29,627 nt of DNA from Cercozoa sp. M6MM (lineage: Eukaryota; Endomyxa: Ascetosporea): the NCBI GenBank assembly GCA_040357565.1, contig JBDODJ010000132.1; one strand, given 5' to 3'. The position numbers and the translations under genes are program-made. Below are positions 1 through 10,189 of the stretch, one piece after another (positions within the stretch are counted from its first letter, which is position 1; the number at the start of each line of letters is the position of its first letter). Under the pieces are notes generated by a model, which had not been told where the DNA came from, did no database searches, and was given only the letters and a program-made list of their open reading frames with translations.

Positions 1-902
1 GTGCCATTCGATGGCGAACGCAGCGACAAGTGGAAGCTGCTGGGCTTTCAGGGACGCGACCCGACCACGGACTTCCGCGGCATGGGCGAGATGGCGCTGC
101 GCTGCCTCCTGTACCTCGGCGAGCGGCACCCCGAGATCGCGCGTCGTCTGATCCAGGGCCAGCGGCAGGAGCGACGTGACTACCCGTTTGCTGCGGCCTT
201 TATGAACCTAGGTACTGTGTCCATTGCCTCGCTACCTCATACATCTGCTTTTTACTCTTGTTGTGACAGTGGCACTGGTGGCAGAACTCGGTGGCATCAG
301 TTTGGGTATCACCCCTCCCCGCACGATACCTTGCAATGTCTCAGTCGTCGCACTTACTGACAGATCGCAAACCGTCACCGTGTGTCGTTGACCACGGCTG
401 TGGCTTGCTGTGTGCGCGGCGGCACCGTGTCGTGCCTGGTAGTTACCTTGTGTCACAGGAAGCAGGAAGGTGTTTGTTTCGAACTTGAGTACACCTGCAC
501 AGTAAATATGGATGAGTCGATGTGGTGCTCGCCAGTGTACCGACTGATGGCGAGGTGCGATCCCGACGAGCACGTCTTTCAGGAGGTAGGCTGTGTCCTT
601 TTCAATCCACTATATGTTGGTGTCATTGTGTATCTGTCTTCGGTTTTACAGATGCTGTGTGCCATCGCAATCGCTCTTGACAACGCGTGGGTGCGACTTG
701 GCGCCAAGTACATGGTACGTGTCAGTTCTTACTGTGCTCTATTAGACCCACCGCGTGTACGTCGGTTGTGGGGTGGCAGGACTTCCCGCAGGTGAAGCAG
801 CGTCTGCGCTCGCGACTCGAGCACTGGCTTGCGTGTGTGCCCGTGTCGGCGGCGCAGTTGTGCGCCTGGATAATCGACGATGACAAGATCTGGCGCCTCT
901 AG
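1..902 (+). CDS. ELMO-domain protein (ELMOD-like), 5' partial
   Basis: ELMO/CED-12 domain proteins act on small GTPases (ELMOD members as GAPs for Arf/Arl; ELMO with DOCK on Rac). Exons as read: 1-211, 270-305, 503-585, 652-714, 780-902, joining to 172 codons including the stop. Seen directly: the family signature WKLLGFQGRDPTTDFRGMG in the first exon, then YPFAAAFMNL, and later the pattern DEHVFQE..LCAIAIALDNAW..LGAKYMDFPQV, which matches the second half of the domain. The frame is already open at base 1, so the start codon and N-terminus lie upstream. The 36-nt exon 270-305 is a microexon; it is inferred because both flanking phases fit (1 and 1) and because it restores the expected spacing after NL. 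Which ELMO subfamily it belongs to cannot be decided from this half. Confidence 0.85.
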
Positions 903-1121
903 TCGAGTCGGTTCCGTCCCGAGTCCCGACTTTTTCTTCTTCCGTTCAATTCACCCCGTTTACCGCACGTCCCGTCACGGACAATTAACTGACTGAGCGG
1001 AGCGTAGTGTAATTTAAACGTAAGCGAAATACTGAGCCATCACCGCATACGATCGTGATCGGATCCGCGCGGATCGGATGCAAGATGACCAGCGTGCGCG
1101 GGTCGCTAAAATTTCGCTGCG
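903..1121. other. Convergent 3' spacer
   Basis: This is the short spacer between the ELMO-gene stop (902) and the PSMB1 stop (1122, minus). It holds both 3' ends. I see no further coding sequence in it. Confidence 0.6.
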
Positions 1122-2278
1122 TCAGTGCTTGGGGAGCTCAAACGAGTCTTCCGAGACGCCCTCGCTCGTGACGATACGAATCTCCTGCGGTACGGATACG
1201 CCTTGAAAGCATACACGGAAGTAAAAAAAAAACAAAGGTTACAACAGTGTCGCCCGTGTGGATGTCGCGCTCGGCGATACTGGCGAAGATATCCTTCATC
1301 AGATCCACCGCCTCCGGGAGCGAGAGGTCCTTCCTGTTGCATAGTTGGACATACACGCAGACGGACACGTACATGGAAGGAGGAACTACTTGTTCTGCGG
1401 CTGCGTCAAAAAGGCAACCTGGTTGTCCAGCATCGAGCACGCCAGGGCCGAGCCGGAACCTTCAAACACATTACCGTACAGTGGACCATCTCTTACGAGC
1501 AAAACTGTACCCTTGGCGCCGTACTTGGTCTTGCCGAAACTGCCAATGGCGTCGTAACCGAATACCCAGCCCTCACCTATGTATGCGTGCACTTGCACAA
1601 TCAGCATCACCATCACTATACAATGAGAGAGACTGAGGTACCGTCCTTATCGAGGCCAGCAACGAGGTTAAACGTGTACCACGGGAAGAAACGTTTGCTG
1701 TACAGCACCTGGAACAGCAGTCATCATTACACCACTCGAACACCATGGAATTCAAATACACAAACACACCGTGGACAGCATCTGCGCAAACGACGTGACG
1801 GACATGTCAACGTGGTGCTGCTGTCGGTACATGGTGACACGCGCGTGCAAGTACTGGTGAAGTGCGTCTCCTATACACACACAGATCGAGTCGTGTTATG
1901 TCAGGGTGTACGCATGAGACGTACTCTCGGCCTTCATGCCGCCAGCGCCGGTGACGACGCGGTCGTTGATCGTCGTCAATTTCGACGCCTGCGATACGCA
2001 TATGCATCGAGTGAACGCGCATCGAAAATAGGGGCATACCTTGCGGGTCAGAATCTGGTATCCACTGGACACACGAGTATCGGCACCAAGAATCACGTAG
2101 TCCTTGCCTGCAATCGCAAGGACTGTGCCACTGTTGTCCTGAACAAACGAAGTGCAGAAACTGAACAGCAAACAAAAGAAACAGTGAGAATGCGCACCTC
2201 ATACGGAGACCACTGCGCACGTTGCCGCGCCGTGGACAGATCGTCTGACTGGAGAGCCGGAGCGGCGGCGAAACTCAT
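1122..2278 (-). CDS. PSMB1: 20S proteasome subunit beta type-1 (beta6)
   Basis: This is a non-catalytic beta subunit of the 20S core particle. Nine exons on the minus strand: 2278-2198, 2138-2040, 1988-1925, 1870-1770, 1708-1642, 1576-1511, 1459-1390, 1333-1243, 1184-1122. They total 702 nt, 233 aa (human 241). Seen: QWSPYE then DNSGTVLAIAGKDYVILGAD, TRKASKLTTINDRVV, SKRFFPWYTFNLVAGLDKDG, GSGSALACSMLDNQV, and AERDIHTGDTVEIRIVTSEG near the C-terminus. These are beta6 landmarks in beta6 order. The position where active beta subunits carry the catalytic Thr reads Ser-Gly-Thr-Val within NSGTVLAIAG, typical of inactive beta6. The start is the ATG at 2276-2278, giving MSFAAAP, with no competing upstream exon seen. 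All intron phases match. A second proteasome gene (alpha2) lies 24 kb to the right. Confidence 0.95.
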
Positions 2279-2908
2279 TTCTCGTTCTGTCGGGAAACAC
2301 AAGAAAACACATCTACATCACAAAACGCCCTGCACAATCTACAGAATTTGCAAAAGCACAGCTCTAGAGCCGCGTAACTCAAGCAAAATAGATAACACAC
2401 AAGTCTGGAACGCACAAAGAACGTGGGCGCTCTGAAGAGCCTCCGCCGGTTCCAAAAAAACAAAAATTCACGCTGATTTGCTAGTACACGCACCAGTTGC
2501 TTCTCAGAATTATCTTTACTGAACTAAGTGCAGTCGAGTATACTACGGTCGTCAAAGAGGGTGAAATTTTGAGGAACGAGAAAAAAAATGAAACAATCTC
2601 AGGATCGCAGAGCGGTTCTTGTTCGACTGCTTTTTTGCTTGTCGTATGTAACTCGTGCTCTTTGCCGCTGACAAGGGTGTCCGAGACGCTGCAAAGCGGT
2701 ATGATACCGGTCCAAACAAGCACTCGTAAATTTACGGGTAGATACGACTGAAGGGCATCTCAGAATAGTGGCACGTATCTACTGACTATTTAGAGTTGTC
2801 GGCTGTAACTTAGAAGGTTTAGAGGTGTATGGTAGTTGCGTAATGAACCAAACAAAGGAATCGAATGCAAGTTTGTGCGAAGCGTCGATAGTAGCGAAAC
2901 ACACAGGC
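2279..2908. other. Spacer between PSMB1 5' end and RPS14 3' end
   Basis: About 630 bp upstream of PSMB1 and downstream of RPS14, both on the minus strand. The open frames here (about 80 aa on each strand around 2481-2751) lack any recognisable motif and overlap each other, so I do not call them genes. The PSMB1 promoter should lie in the left part. Confidence 0.5.
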
Positions 2909-3401
2909 CTACAGACGGCGACCTGGACGAAAGACACAGAGGGTTAAACAGACGCAAAAACGAGCGAGCGGAAGAGCAAGAGTTACCACGGCGACCGCTC
3001 TTACGGCGGGTGGTATCGGTCGGGATCGGCGTCACGTCCTCGATGCGGCCGATCTTCATGCCGGCGCGAGCCAGGGCACGCACAGCCGACGAGGCGCCAG
3101 GGCCCGGCGTCTTGGTCTTGTTGCCGCCCTTGCCGCGCAGACGGATGTGCAGAGCGTTGATGCCGCGCTGCTTGCAGATCTCGTAGGCCTTGGTGGCGGC
3201 GAGCATGGCCGCGTACGGCGACGACTGGTCACGCTGCTGCTTGACCATCATACCGCCCGTGATCTTGGCGATGGTCTCCTCGCCCGTGAGGTCCGTGATG
3301 TGCACGAACGTGTCGTTCTCCGAGGCGAAGATACGAGCAACACCGAAGTGCAGCTTGTCCTTGCCCGGCTGGAGGTCCTCGTTGATCGTCGGCAGCTTGG
3401 A
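2909..3401 (-). CDS. RPS14: 40S ribosomal protein S14 (uS11), first exon unresolved
   Basis: uS11 sits on the platform of the small subunit near the 3' end of 18S rRNA. Exons supported: 3401-2987 and 2922-2909, encoding 142 residues. Seen: [84 protein letters not shown] and the invariant C-terminus GRRGRRL. The last exon is only 14 nt and supplies the final RRL and the stop. The exon at 3401 begins at a good acceptor (pyrimidine-rich then CAG) in phase 0, so a start exon lies upstream. An attractive candidate is ATG at 3870-3872 followed directly by GTGCGT, which would make a first exon ending at the start codon and an intron of about 470 nt. Other upstream ATGs exist, so the start is left open. 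Confidence 0.93.
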
Positions 3402-4015
3402 CTGCGGGCAGCAAACAAACACACACATGACATGCACAACATCATCACACCGGGCGGCGGCTTCCTTCCTCAAAAATGACGAAGGAAGCAAAACACAGTG
3501 AAACACGCGAGACAGTCGGCGCACGCTTCCCGTGCTCGTGCCTCGCGCGCACGTGCGAGCTTTTCGCGTTCGCGCATATCGCGTGAGGGAGAGAGTGGTG
3601 TGCCACACGAGTCCATGCCCCATACGGAACGAGTGGGCCGTGTGACACACCGGGTGGAGTCTCAGAGCACAGAACTCGACTCAACACACAAAACTCAAGC
3701 CCACATCACGCATCCACACACCTGCGCACGTGCAACGCCAGGCGCCGAGCAGCGTTGTCACAGTGGGCTTTGGGAGGCTTGCGGCCGAAGCCGCGCACAA
3801 CCCGCAGAATCACCGAAAACAACACCGGGCAGCGCACGCCCAGTGAGAATCCGTTGCTGAGTCCTACGCACCATCTTGTGTCGATTCAAAAACGCAAAAT
3901 ACAGGTTTGGAGAATTGTTGTTTTTGCGATCAACCGGCGCTCCGATTGCGAGGTTAAAACACCCAGCTGTGCACTTGTACTGTGTGTGGCAGGTGGCACG
4001 TAGCTTATTCAACCC
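3402..4015. promoter_or_regulatory. Divergent region between RPS14 and WASHC1
   Basis: About 610 bp between the supported RPS14 exon (minus) and the WASHC1 start (plus, 4016). It must contain the RPS14 5' exon or leader and both promoters. If the RPS14 start is the ATG at 3870-3872, the true divergent spacer shrinks to 143 bp (3873-4015). No TATA-like box is convincing. Confidence 0.4.
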
Positions 4016-6222
4016 ATGTTTGATGTACAAGGTGCGTAAAACTCTTGAACTGTCTTGCACGACGAAGCCGCGATAGTGCGAATGATGTTGCTGTCATTGT
4101 GACTCTCGGGTGTTTGTTGCAGTGGTGCCGGCCGGCCTGTCGCCGCAAGAGACAGTCCTCCAGTTAGTCGAGTCACTTGCGCAGCTACACCGTGCCACAG
4201 AGGTAGTAAAGCATGTGGTACCGTCACTTATGTGTATATCGTCATGGTCATAGGGAGTGTTTGGACGAGTCGAGAAACGCGTGCGACGCGAGCAGCGGAA
4301 ACTCCGGCAGTTGCAGCGACGTGTCGAAAATGTTGAACAGCGTGTCTCACAGGTACTTTTTATGTGTCCTGTGACAGCCCTGTGTATGTGTCTGTGCTTG
4401 TATACTGCCTTGCACAGATCAGGGAGCAGGAGGCACGTGCCACGGTGCTGTTCTCACAGTCGCGGTTTCCGGAAACAAGTGCACACAGCGGTCGCTTCGA
4501 GTGTCTCAGCAAGTGTGACAGCAAGGACGGCAAGAAGCGCACCGAGTCGTCGCCCTTGGTGCTGCCGCCCGACAGTGCTGAGGCACGTGAGAGACACGAG
4601 GCGCCGCGCGATGCCAGTGACACCACGGCACTCGTGCGCCGGTTGAACCAGGCTGTTCTTGAAGACACTCGCAGGGTCAACACCAACACACACGGTCTGG
4701 GTGCAGGTGCAACCCCTCTTGTGACTGTGTGTGTATGGTCTGTGTGTGTGTATGTGTGTATGTGTGTGTGTGTGTGTGTGTATGTGTGTATGTGTATGTG
4801 TGTGTAGTGCCACGTGAGCTGCACTCGGCGCAGCAGCTGCTGCTGTTCAATACGGCTACGAACCCGTACGAGCGATACGCCGCACTGGACAACCTTGTTG
4901 TAGGCTTGTCTCTGCTAGTGGTGGAGACAGTAGACAGTAGGCAGTAGGTACTGTCCGTGTGTATGCACAGGCCGACCAGGGCTCGGTCACGGTCGAGGAG
5001 GATGAGGAGTACGCCGTGTCGGACGCGCCGCACACTTTGGTGCACGGCGAGAACCTGCCGGCCGCGCAGACAGAGCTGGCTTTCAAGCCGCAGTTCACGG
5101 GCGTTGTCACTCCCGACCTGCCTTCGGTCATGCCTGGCCTGCCTGGTACCTCCCGCTTCTCCTACCTACTTGTACTATGTGTGTGTGTGTATGTGTGTAT
5201 GTGTGTATGTGTGTGTGTGTGTGTATGTGCGCAGGTGTCGTGGACCAGGCGCAGGTGGCCGAGGCGACGTCGATCGCGCCGTCGCTGGCGCCGCTGGCCA
5301 GCGTGCTGCCGACCTTTGGAGACGCTGCCATGGGCGGCGATTTCGAGAGTATGGTCTCGCAGTTCACACTGCCTGTGTTCGGTGTGTTCTCCCTCCCGCC
5401 CTGTCTGTACCCGTTACCCTCGTTTGTATAGACACAGAAGACACGGCGCAAGACAAGGTGGCTACGGCTGCTGCCGAACCTGTTGTCATTGAGGAGACCG
5501 GTGTCACCGAGGCTGACATGGCTATCGACACCGATGGCCTTGCCAGCGGCACCGACGCCGACTCGGACGTCAGCGACGGCGATGACGATCGCAACAGTCT
5601 ACTCGCTGCCATTCGCATGGCCGGCAAGAACAAGCACAAGACGCTGCGGCCGTCGCAGCAACAAGAGCAAGACGTACCTTCTGCCGTGTGTGTCCATGTG
5701 TCTGTGTGTGTCTGGTGTCCATGTGTCTGTGTGTCCATGTTTCTGTGTTTGTCTGTGTATGTCTGTGTCTGTGTCTGTGTCTGTGTGTCTGTGTGTCTGT
5801 GTGTGTGTTTGTGTGTGTCTGTGTGTGTGTCTGTGTGTGTGTGTGTGTGTGTCCATGCATATGTTTCTGTAGAACGAGGCAGAAGAGGAAGCCACAGCGC
5901 CCGAGGAGGACACCTCAATCATGTCGGCGTTGCGTGCGGCACTTCGCAATCGGCAGGCTGCGCTCAGTGGGCGGCCCGTCGACACTGGCAGGTGCGTTTG
6001 TGTATGTGTCTGTGTCTGTGTGTCTGTGTGTCTGTGTCTGTGTGTCTGTGTCTGTGTCTGTGTGTCTGTGTGTCACGGTCGCTCTTTTTGTTGTACCGAA
6101 CGATGTGTCTTATGTGCAGTAGCAGTGGCGGCATTGAGTTCCCGAGTCACGCTCTCGCCATGCAGCAGAATTATGCCTCGGGTGCCGATGAATCCGTCTG
6201 CGAGGACGTCGATTGGGACTAG
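4016..6222 (+). CDS. WASHC1: WASH complex subunit 1 (Arp2/3 activator)
   Basis: WASH recruits Arp2/3 on endosomes and drives actin branching for retromer sorting. Ten exons: 4016-4031, 4123-4202, 4254-4352, 4418-4700, 4808-4899, 4971-5145, 5235-5381, 5432-5673, 5873-5991, 6120-6222; 1356 nt, 451 aa. The N-terminus [17 protein letters not shown] matches the family's VQVVPHDL-type start and fixes the first exon at 16 nt. Then come the WAHD helices ([10 protein letters not shown]), [20 protein letters not shown] near residue 165, a WH2-like [10 protein letters not shown] near 352, a connector-like [19 protein letters not shown] near 393-411, and the acidic end EDVDWD with the single Trp. There is no long polyproline stretch such as animal WASH has. 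Introns 4, 6, 8 and 9 are largely TG-repeat DNA. RPS14 is divergent on the left and TBCC convergent on the right. Confidence 0.93.
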
Positions 6223-6494
6223 TTTCCGCCCGTCCGAAAGTCCGCCCGGCCTGGCGCTAAGCTGTAGGCTAGCTCAAATGGATTGATACAATCGTCAAAT
6301 ATTTAAAGTCGAAAGTTCGTCCAGTCGGTCACTCAGGCTCGCGTCGCATCGCGTACGGTAGCTACTACGCTAAGTAACACAAGGGCACGAAAGAATGTGA
6401 GTAACGCGACTTCTGGTACTGTAAAACTGAGCGGGGAGAAGTGCGCTCACGGCCAGAGAACTACCGCACTGAATTGGTTTCCAGTAAGACTCAA
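6223..6494. other. Convergent 3' spacer, possible extra TBCC exon
   Basis: Spacer between the WASHC1 and TBCC 3' ends. TBCC carries a perfect GTGAGT donor-like sequence at 6505-6500 just before its in-frame stop. If that donor is used, a last exon starting near 6418 (after TTTTACAG) and ending at 6333 would replace the last few residues. I cannot choose between the two ends. Confidence 0.35.
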
Positions 6495-7885
6495 CTAATA
6501 CTCACGGTCAGATTGCAGCGTCACGTGGCTTGGTAGAGTGTCTCGCACGTACTCTTCGGCAGGCAGAATGCGGAAGTGCGGTGACGGCTCGGAACGGAGC
6601 CACAAGAAATCCTTGACGTCGCGCCAGTGGAATCGCTTGGCTTCCGCACTCGATTCCTTCGCTTCTTTGGCTTCACTTGCCTCGTTCTCGAGCTTTGCTT
6701 CGTGCGCTTCGACGATGTGTTTCGTGTCGTGTCGTACAACTTGCTGCGTATAGTTCTTCGAACAGTATTGCCAGAGACTGTGCTTTTGAAGACACGACTT
6801 GGCACTCGGGTAGAAGAAGGCGAACGGCATGAAGCACAAGTCATCGCAGTGCTCGATCACGGGACCTTTCATAAAACGCTCTCATTGCCATATGAACCCA
6901 AAAAATAAACAATGATACCTGAGGCACTAGCGACTCCAAGAGTCACACGTCGCGACTCGTGCAGTCGCAACTGACGCGTGGCGACCTGCACGCGTGTGTC
7001 AGACAGTCGCTGTGCGTGCAGCGAACTCGCCACGGCGCCAAAGCAAAGCACACTGCTCTGCTAAATTTGCTTCATCAAAATTCATGATTGTATTTCAAAA
7101 CAAGCACAAAAAAAGCAACCGACACATCGTCCACACGGGCAGATCCGACAGAAAACGGCACAAAAATCAGACAGTTGTGACAGTTGTGCACAAAAAGATC
7201 CTGCTCGGGATGGAGCTCAAAGTGCTCGCCAGCGACAAGTGTCTCGTTTTCTCGATGTGCCAGCTCGACTTCTTGTGCGCTTTTCACAGACGCCCCTGCG
7301 CTTTTGTCAGACACATTGGATCCAACACTAACAGTTTTCGCTGTTGTCGACCTTGTTTCATTCGAGGCCGCACTGTTTCGAGGCGAAGCTTTCTTCCTTC
7401 GCTCTCGTCGGCGCTGCGCATTACAAAAAGTGAACAGAACGGGCATTGAACAAACAAAAACCGTACAAAAGCGAATGAAGAGCGTGGTTGCAGTTGGCGC
7501 AGTTGCGAACGACAAGTTGCGAGTTGTTCTGCAAGTGAGCGGCGAGCGTGTCCAGGCAGGAAAGGTGCTGCCTGAAAAAGCAGACTCTACTTTGGGAACT
7601 TTTAAAATAGAAAACAAAATGTACCTCAGTTTCGAGACGCGTCAACTCATCAATCGCTGTTTGTGCCGATCTCGTATCGCTGCGCTCTTTCGCTTGGCGA
7701 AATTGGGCGAGCTGTGCTGCCCAGTCGCGATCCAACGCTTGCTCGAGCTCGCGCTGCGTGAGCTCATTCGATCCGCGAGATTTTCCACTTGCTTCGCGCT
7801 CTTGCTGTCGAAGGCGCCGTCGCTTATCAAGAGCGGCAATTTTCGCCGCTCTTCGACGCTCCATCTCAACTTGCATCGACTCCAT
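6495..7885 (-). CDS. TBCC: Tubulin-folding cofactor C
   Basis: TBCC is the GAP-like factor that triggers GTP hydrolysis by beta-tubulin in the cofactor C/D/E complex and releases native dimers. Exons: 7885-7625, 7571-7467, 7413-7126, 7057-6919, 6865-6495 (1164 nt, 387 aa; human 346). Seen: an N-terminal charged coiled coil; a second helix block AEQLATCRSQLRQLQPRSSF, like the human segment ending in RFAF; a linker; then the C-CAP/TBCC beta-helix with DLFVHNCHNC, SVLCFGAVASSLHAQRL, VATRQLRLHES and GPVIEHCDDLCFMPFAFFYP. The tail FHWRDVKDFLWL...ILPAEE matches the conserved WNDVDDFNWL...ILPEEE end. The Gln-Leu-Arg at about R249 corresponds to the catalytic arginine finger of TBCC/RP2 and is intact. 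I chose the ATG at 7883-7885 (MESMQVEMERRR); a longer frame upstream opens only with GTG. The exon-4 acceptor could be 3 nt earlier. Confidence 0.9.
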
Positions 7886-8206
7886 CGCGATTCTCCCAAC
7901 GCGACGGGTCAAAATGAAACGCGGCACAGAAAGACGCGCCTAAATGCACCTTCAGGAAGTTGCAGTGCAAAATTCACGCTAATCGAGAGTTTTTTGTGTC
8001 TAAGCGCACCAGTGCCAGCCAGCTCAATTTTGTCGCTTCCCGTTTTGTTGGATGAAGCCACAGCCCCGCGCAAGGTTTAAAATACCAAAAATAGGTTTTC
8101 GAGCTGAAGTAGCTCGAGTTCTAGAGGTTGAAACGCGTGCCATATCAGAGTGTACTTTCGTTTGACACGTACGAGGTTTACAAGTCGGAACCCGTCTGCT
8201 TGAAAG
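7886..8206. promoter_or_regulatory. Divergent spacer, TBCC / thioredoxin-like gene
   Basis: About 320 bp between two divergent starts. It contains the inverted pair around TTTTCGAGCTGAAGTAGCTCGAG (roughly 8096-8120, CTCGAG/CGAGCT motifs). It probably holds both promoters; nothing else is visible. Confidence 0.35.
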
Positions 8207-9783
8207 ATGGCATCGAAGGATTTACCAGACGTGCAAGTGACTGTTGAGTCGCGCGAGCAGTGGGAGGACTATCTCAAGTTCGGTGGTCTCTTAGTCTGTG
8301 ACGTTTATAGCGAGTTCTGGGGTGGGTGCAATATCCTCAAGCAGCCAATTGCACAAATCCAGAATGACATCCAGCTCCAACTGAACATCGAAAAAGGGAA
8401 AGAGGATACTCTTCCTGTGCGCTGGTTGAGCGTGCCCGTCTCCAAGATTGAGCGTCGGCAAATGGAACAACGAAAGAAGGAAGCGCGCGAGAAAGAGATG
8501 GCACGTGATGCAGACGCATTGATTAGACGCGAGTTCGATGAGAACTGGCGTGCGCAGTTCCGCTGGATTGATCAAATGAAGTTCAGCGACGACGATGACG
8601 AGCTTTCGGAAAGCGACGACGACAAACTACCGCACGATGAGCACGGAAATGAGCTTGAAGATATGTTTGGTCGCACGCGTGCTCAGCGTCGCCGCGAGCG
8701 CGAGATCCGCGCCGCCAAGCGATTCGAAGAACAAGGCAATCCTTTGGAGGGTACTTCAGCAGCTGTAATACCTCTGTTTTAGGCCCAACGATTAGTCTTA
8801 CTATTTCAGTGATTGGTGAAAACGGTGAAACTCGAGAAGAGTTGCGCCGTGAACGCGAACGTCGCGAGAAGTCCAAGGAACTGGAAGAGAGACGAGCGGA
8901 TATGCTGCCTCTTCTTGAAAAGTACTCTGGTTGGCATCATCCGCAGCCACGCTTTGTCTTCATCAAGGTACTTTTTGAGTTACGGTGCTAGCACACTGAG
9001 TTTACGCATTCGCAATTGCCGCTACAGAATCGCAAAATCGTGGACACAATGAACGGAGCGAATCTCCCTCGCTTGCAAGCACTCATTGCCAAGCACTTAT
9101 CTTTCGATTTGCCGGGACGGCTTGCGCAAGTCGGAGAGCAAACTTTTGTGGGAGAAGAACCGACTCTGAGCGAACCTGACCAAGTGTCCGGCAAAAACGT
9201 ACTCGCAGAATCCGAGAAGGCAGGCAAACTTCCCTCTGAAGATAGCATTCCAGACAACGAAGCCAACATTGACGAATCCTCCGCTCCAGAAGCAATTGCT
9301 GAAGTTGGGGCCGAGAGTGCCAAGAGTGAGTCGAAAGCTATAGAAAAAGAGGAAGAAAAGGCGAAAGAGCTGGACGAACTGGAAACTGAAGAGAGACCGG
9401 AACAAGATGAGCGAGAAGAGTCGAATGAACAAGAGGTGACGGAACACAGCAGCGAAAAAGAGAGTGCCAGTGCCGAGCCGCAGCAGTTGGATGAGCGAAG
9501 CAAGTCTTCCGAACAAAGTAAGGAAGATGAACAGCCGCAGCGAGAGCCAACTGAGCAGTTTGAACAAGTGAAACAGGAGGCTCCAGTCGAATCACGCTCT
9601 ACTGAAGTCGACAATGGAATGCCGATCGAAAAAACGCGAGAAGAAAAACAGACTGAGAGTTCACACGGAGCCAGCGGCGCCGATGAAGAACCTGACGAAT
9701 CAGTGAACCGTCAACAGAAGAGTGTCTCCGCCAGCGCAGAAGCCTCAGCCTCTGTGGAGACGTCAACGAAGCCCGCCGAATGA
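8207..9783 (+). CDS. Thioredoxin-fold protein with charged insertion and acidic tail
   Basis: Three exons: 8207-8750, 8810-8967, 9028-9783; 1458 nt, 485 aa. The first 60 residues (VTVESREQWEDYL, then VCDVY) resemble the thioredoxin domain of the NME8/NME9 (TXNDC3/6) family. The closing half of that fold appears only around residues 225-260 as PQPRFVFIKNRKIVDTMNGA, matching the family pattern PTFLFYxNGKxVxxIxGAN. About 150 highly charged residues lie between the two halves, with a DDDDELSESDDD stretch and Arg/Glu helices. The active-site motif reads WGGC (38-41) in place of CGPC: the first Cys is Trp and the Pro is Gly, so only one Cys remains and classical disulfide exchange is unlikely. The last 220 residues are a Glu/Ser/Gln-rich low-complexity tail. 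No NDP-kinase domain is visible. In related proteins this domain serves axonemal or dynein functions; that role here is inference. Confidence 0.8.
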
Positions 9784-10189
9784 GGCCGAGGGAAACTGTG
9801 TCTTGCATTCAATGGCTGTGAAAGGTCAGTGTGGTCAGCCGCCGGCCGGCTGGCGAGCAGTTCCTTAACTTTCCCTAATAATTTAACTGGCAATCGTATC
9901 GTCAGCGCGTCGGTTTAGTGAAGTTTGCCTAAGGGTTCAAGTACAACCCGAATTCGGTTGCAACCGACGGGTCGGATAACCCAATGCAAGTGAGTCACGA
10001 GATCTACTGTATCATAGAGCACTGCTCGATTGAGCGTGAATCGAACTCGACTTATGGTTACGGTCACTGTATTTCGTTTATGGTACACTTGACTGATTTA
10101 AATTCGGTCCGATCTGGCACCATCGTGACGCGACTTATGTGCGCACGGAGGGGAGACAACGCAACCAGTACCGAAGCGACTAAGCAGCG
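9784..10189. other. Convergent 3' spacer with dyad-symmetric block
   Basis: Spacer between the 3' ends of the thioredoxin-like gene and TMEM258. No gene is supported. A dense cluster of dyad symmetry lies at 9933-9982 (see the separate repeat entry). Confidence 0.55.
9933..9982. repeat. Overlapping short palindromes
   Basis: Seen directly: GGGTT (9933-9937) and AACCC (9945-9949) can form a small hairpin; CCGAATTCGG (9948-9957) is a perfect palindrome; and TCGGTTGCAACCGA (9954-9967) is a perfect 14-bp palindrome that overlaps it. A further GGGT/ACCC pair follows by 9982. It could be a protein-binding site or a transcript 3' structure; the function is unknown. Confidence 0.6.

Noticed and set aside
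1125-2435. Long 436-codon open frame on the plus strand
   Set aside because: It is antisense to the nine PSMB1 exons, which carry clear homology; the plus frame has no motif.
4677-5985. Thr-His and Val-Cys repeat proteins on both strands
   Set aside because: They are translations of TG/CA microsatellites inside WASHC1 introns, not genes.
6869-7051. Separate small gene with its own start
   Set aside because: Its sequence is exon 4 of TBCC: it continues the cofactor C beta-helix and joins in phase to the next exon.
10001-10120. tRNA on the minus strand suggested by GTTCGATTC
   Set aside because: The bases flanking the loop cannot form the five-base T stem, and no matching A box or acceptor stem is present.
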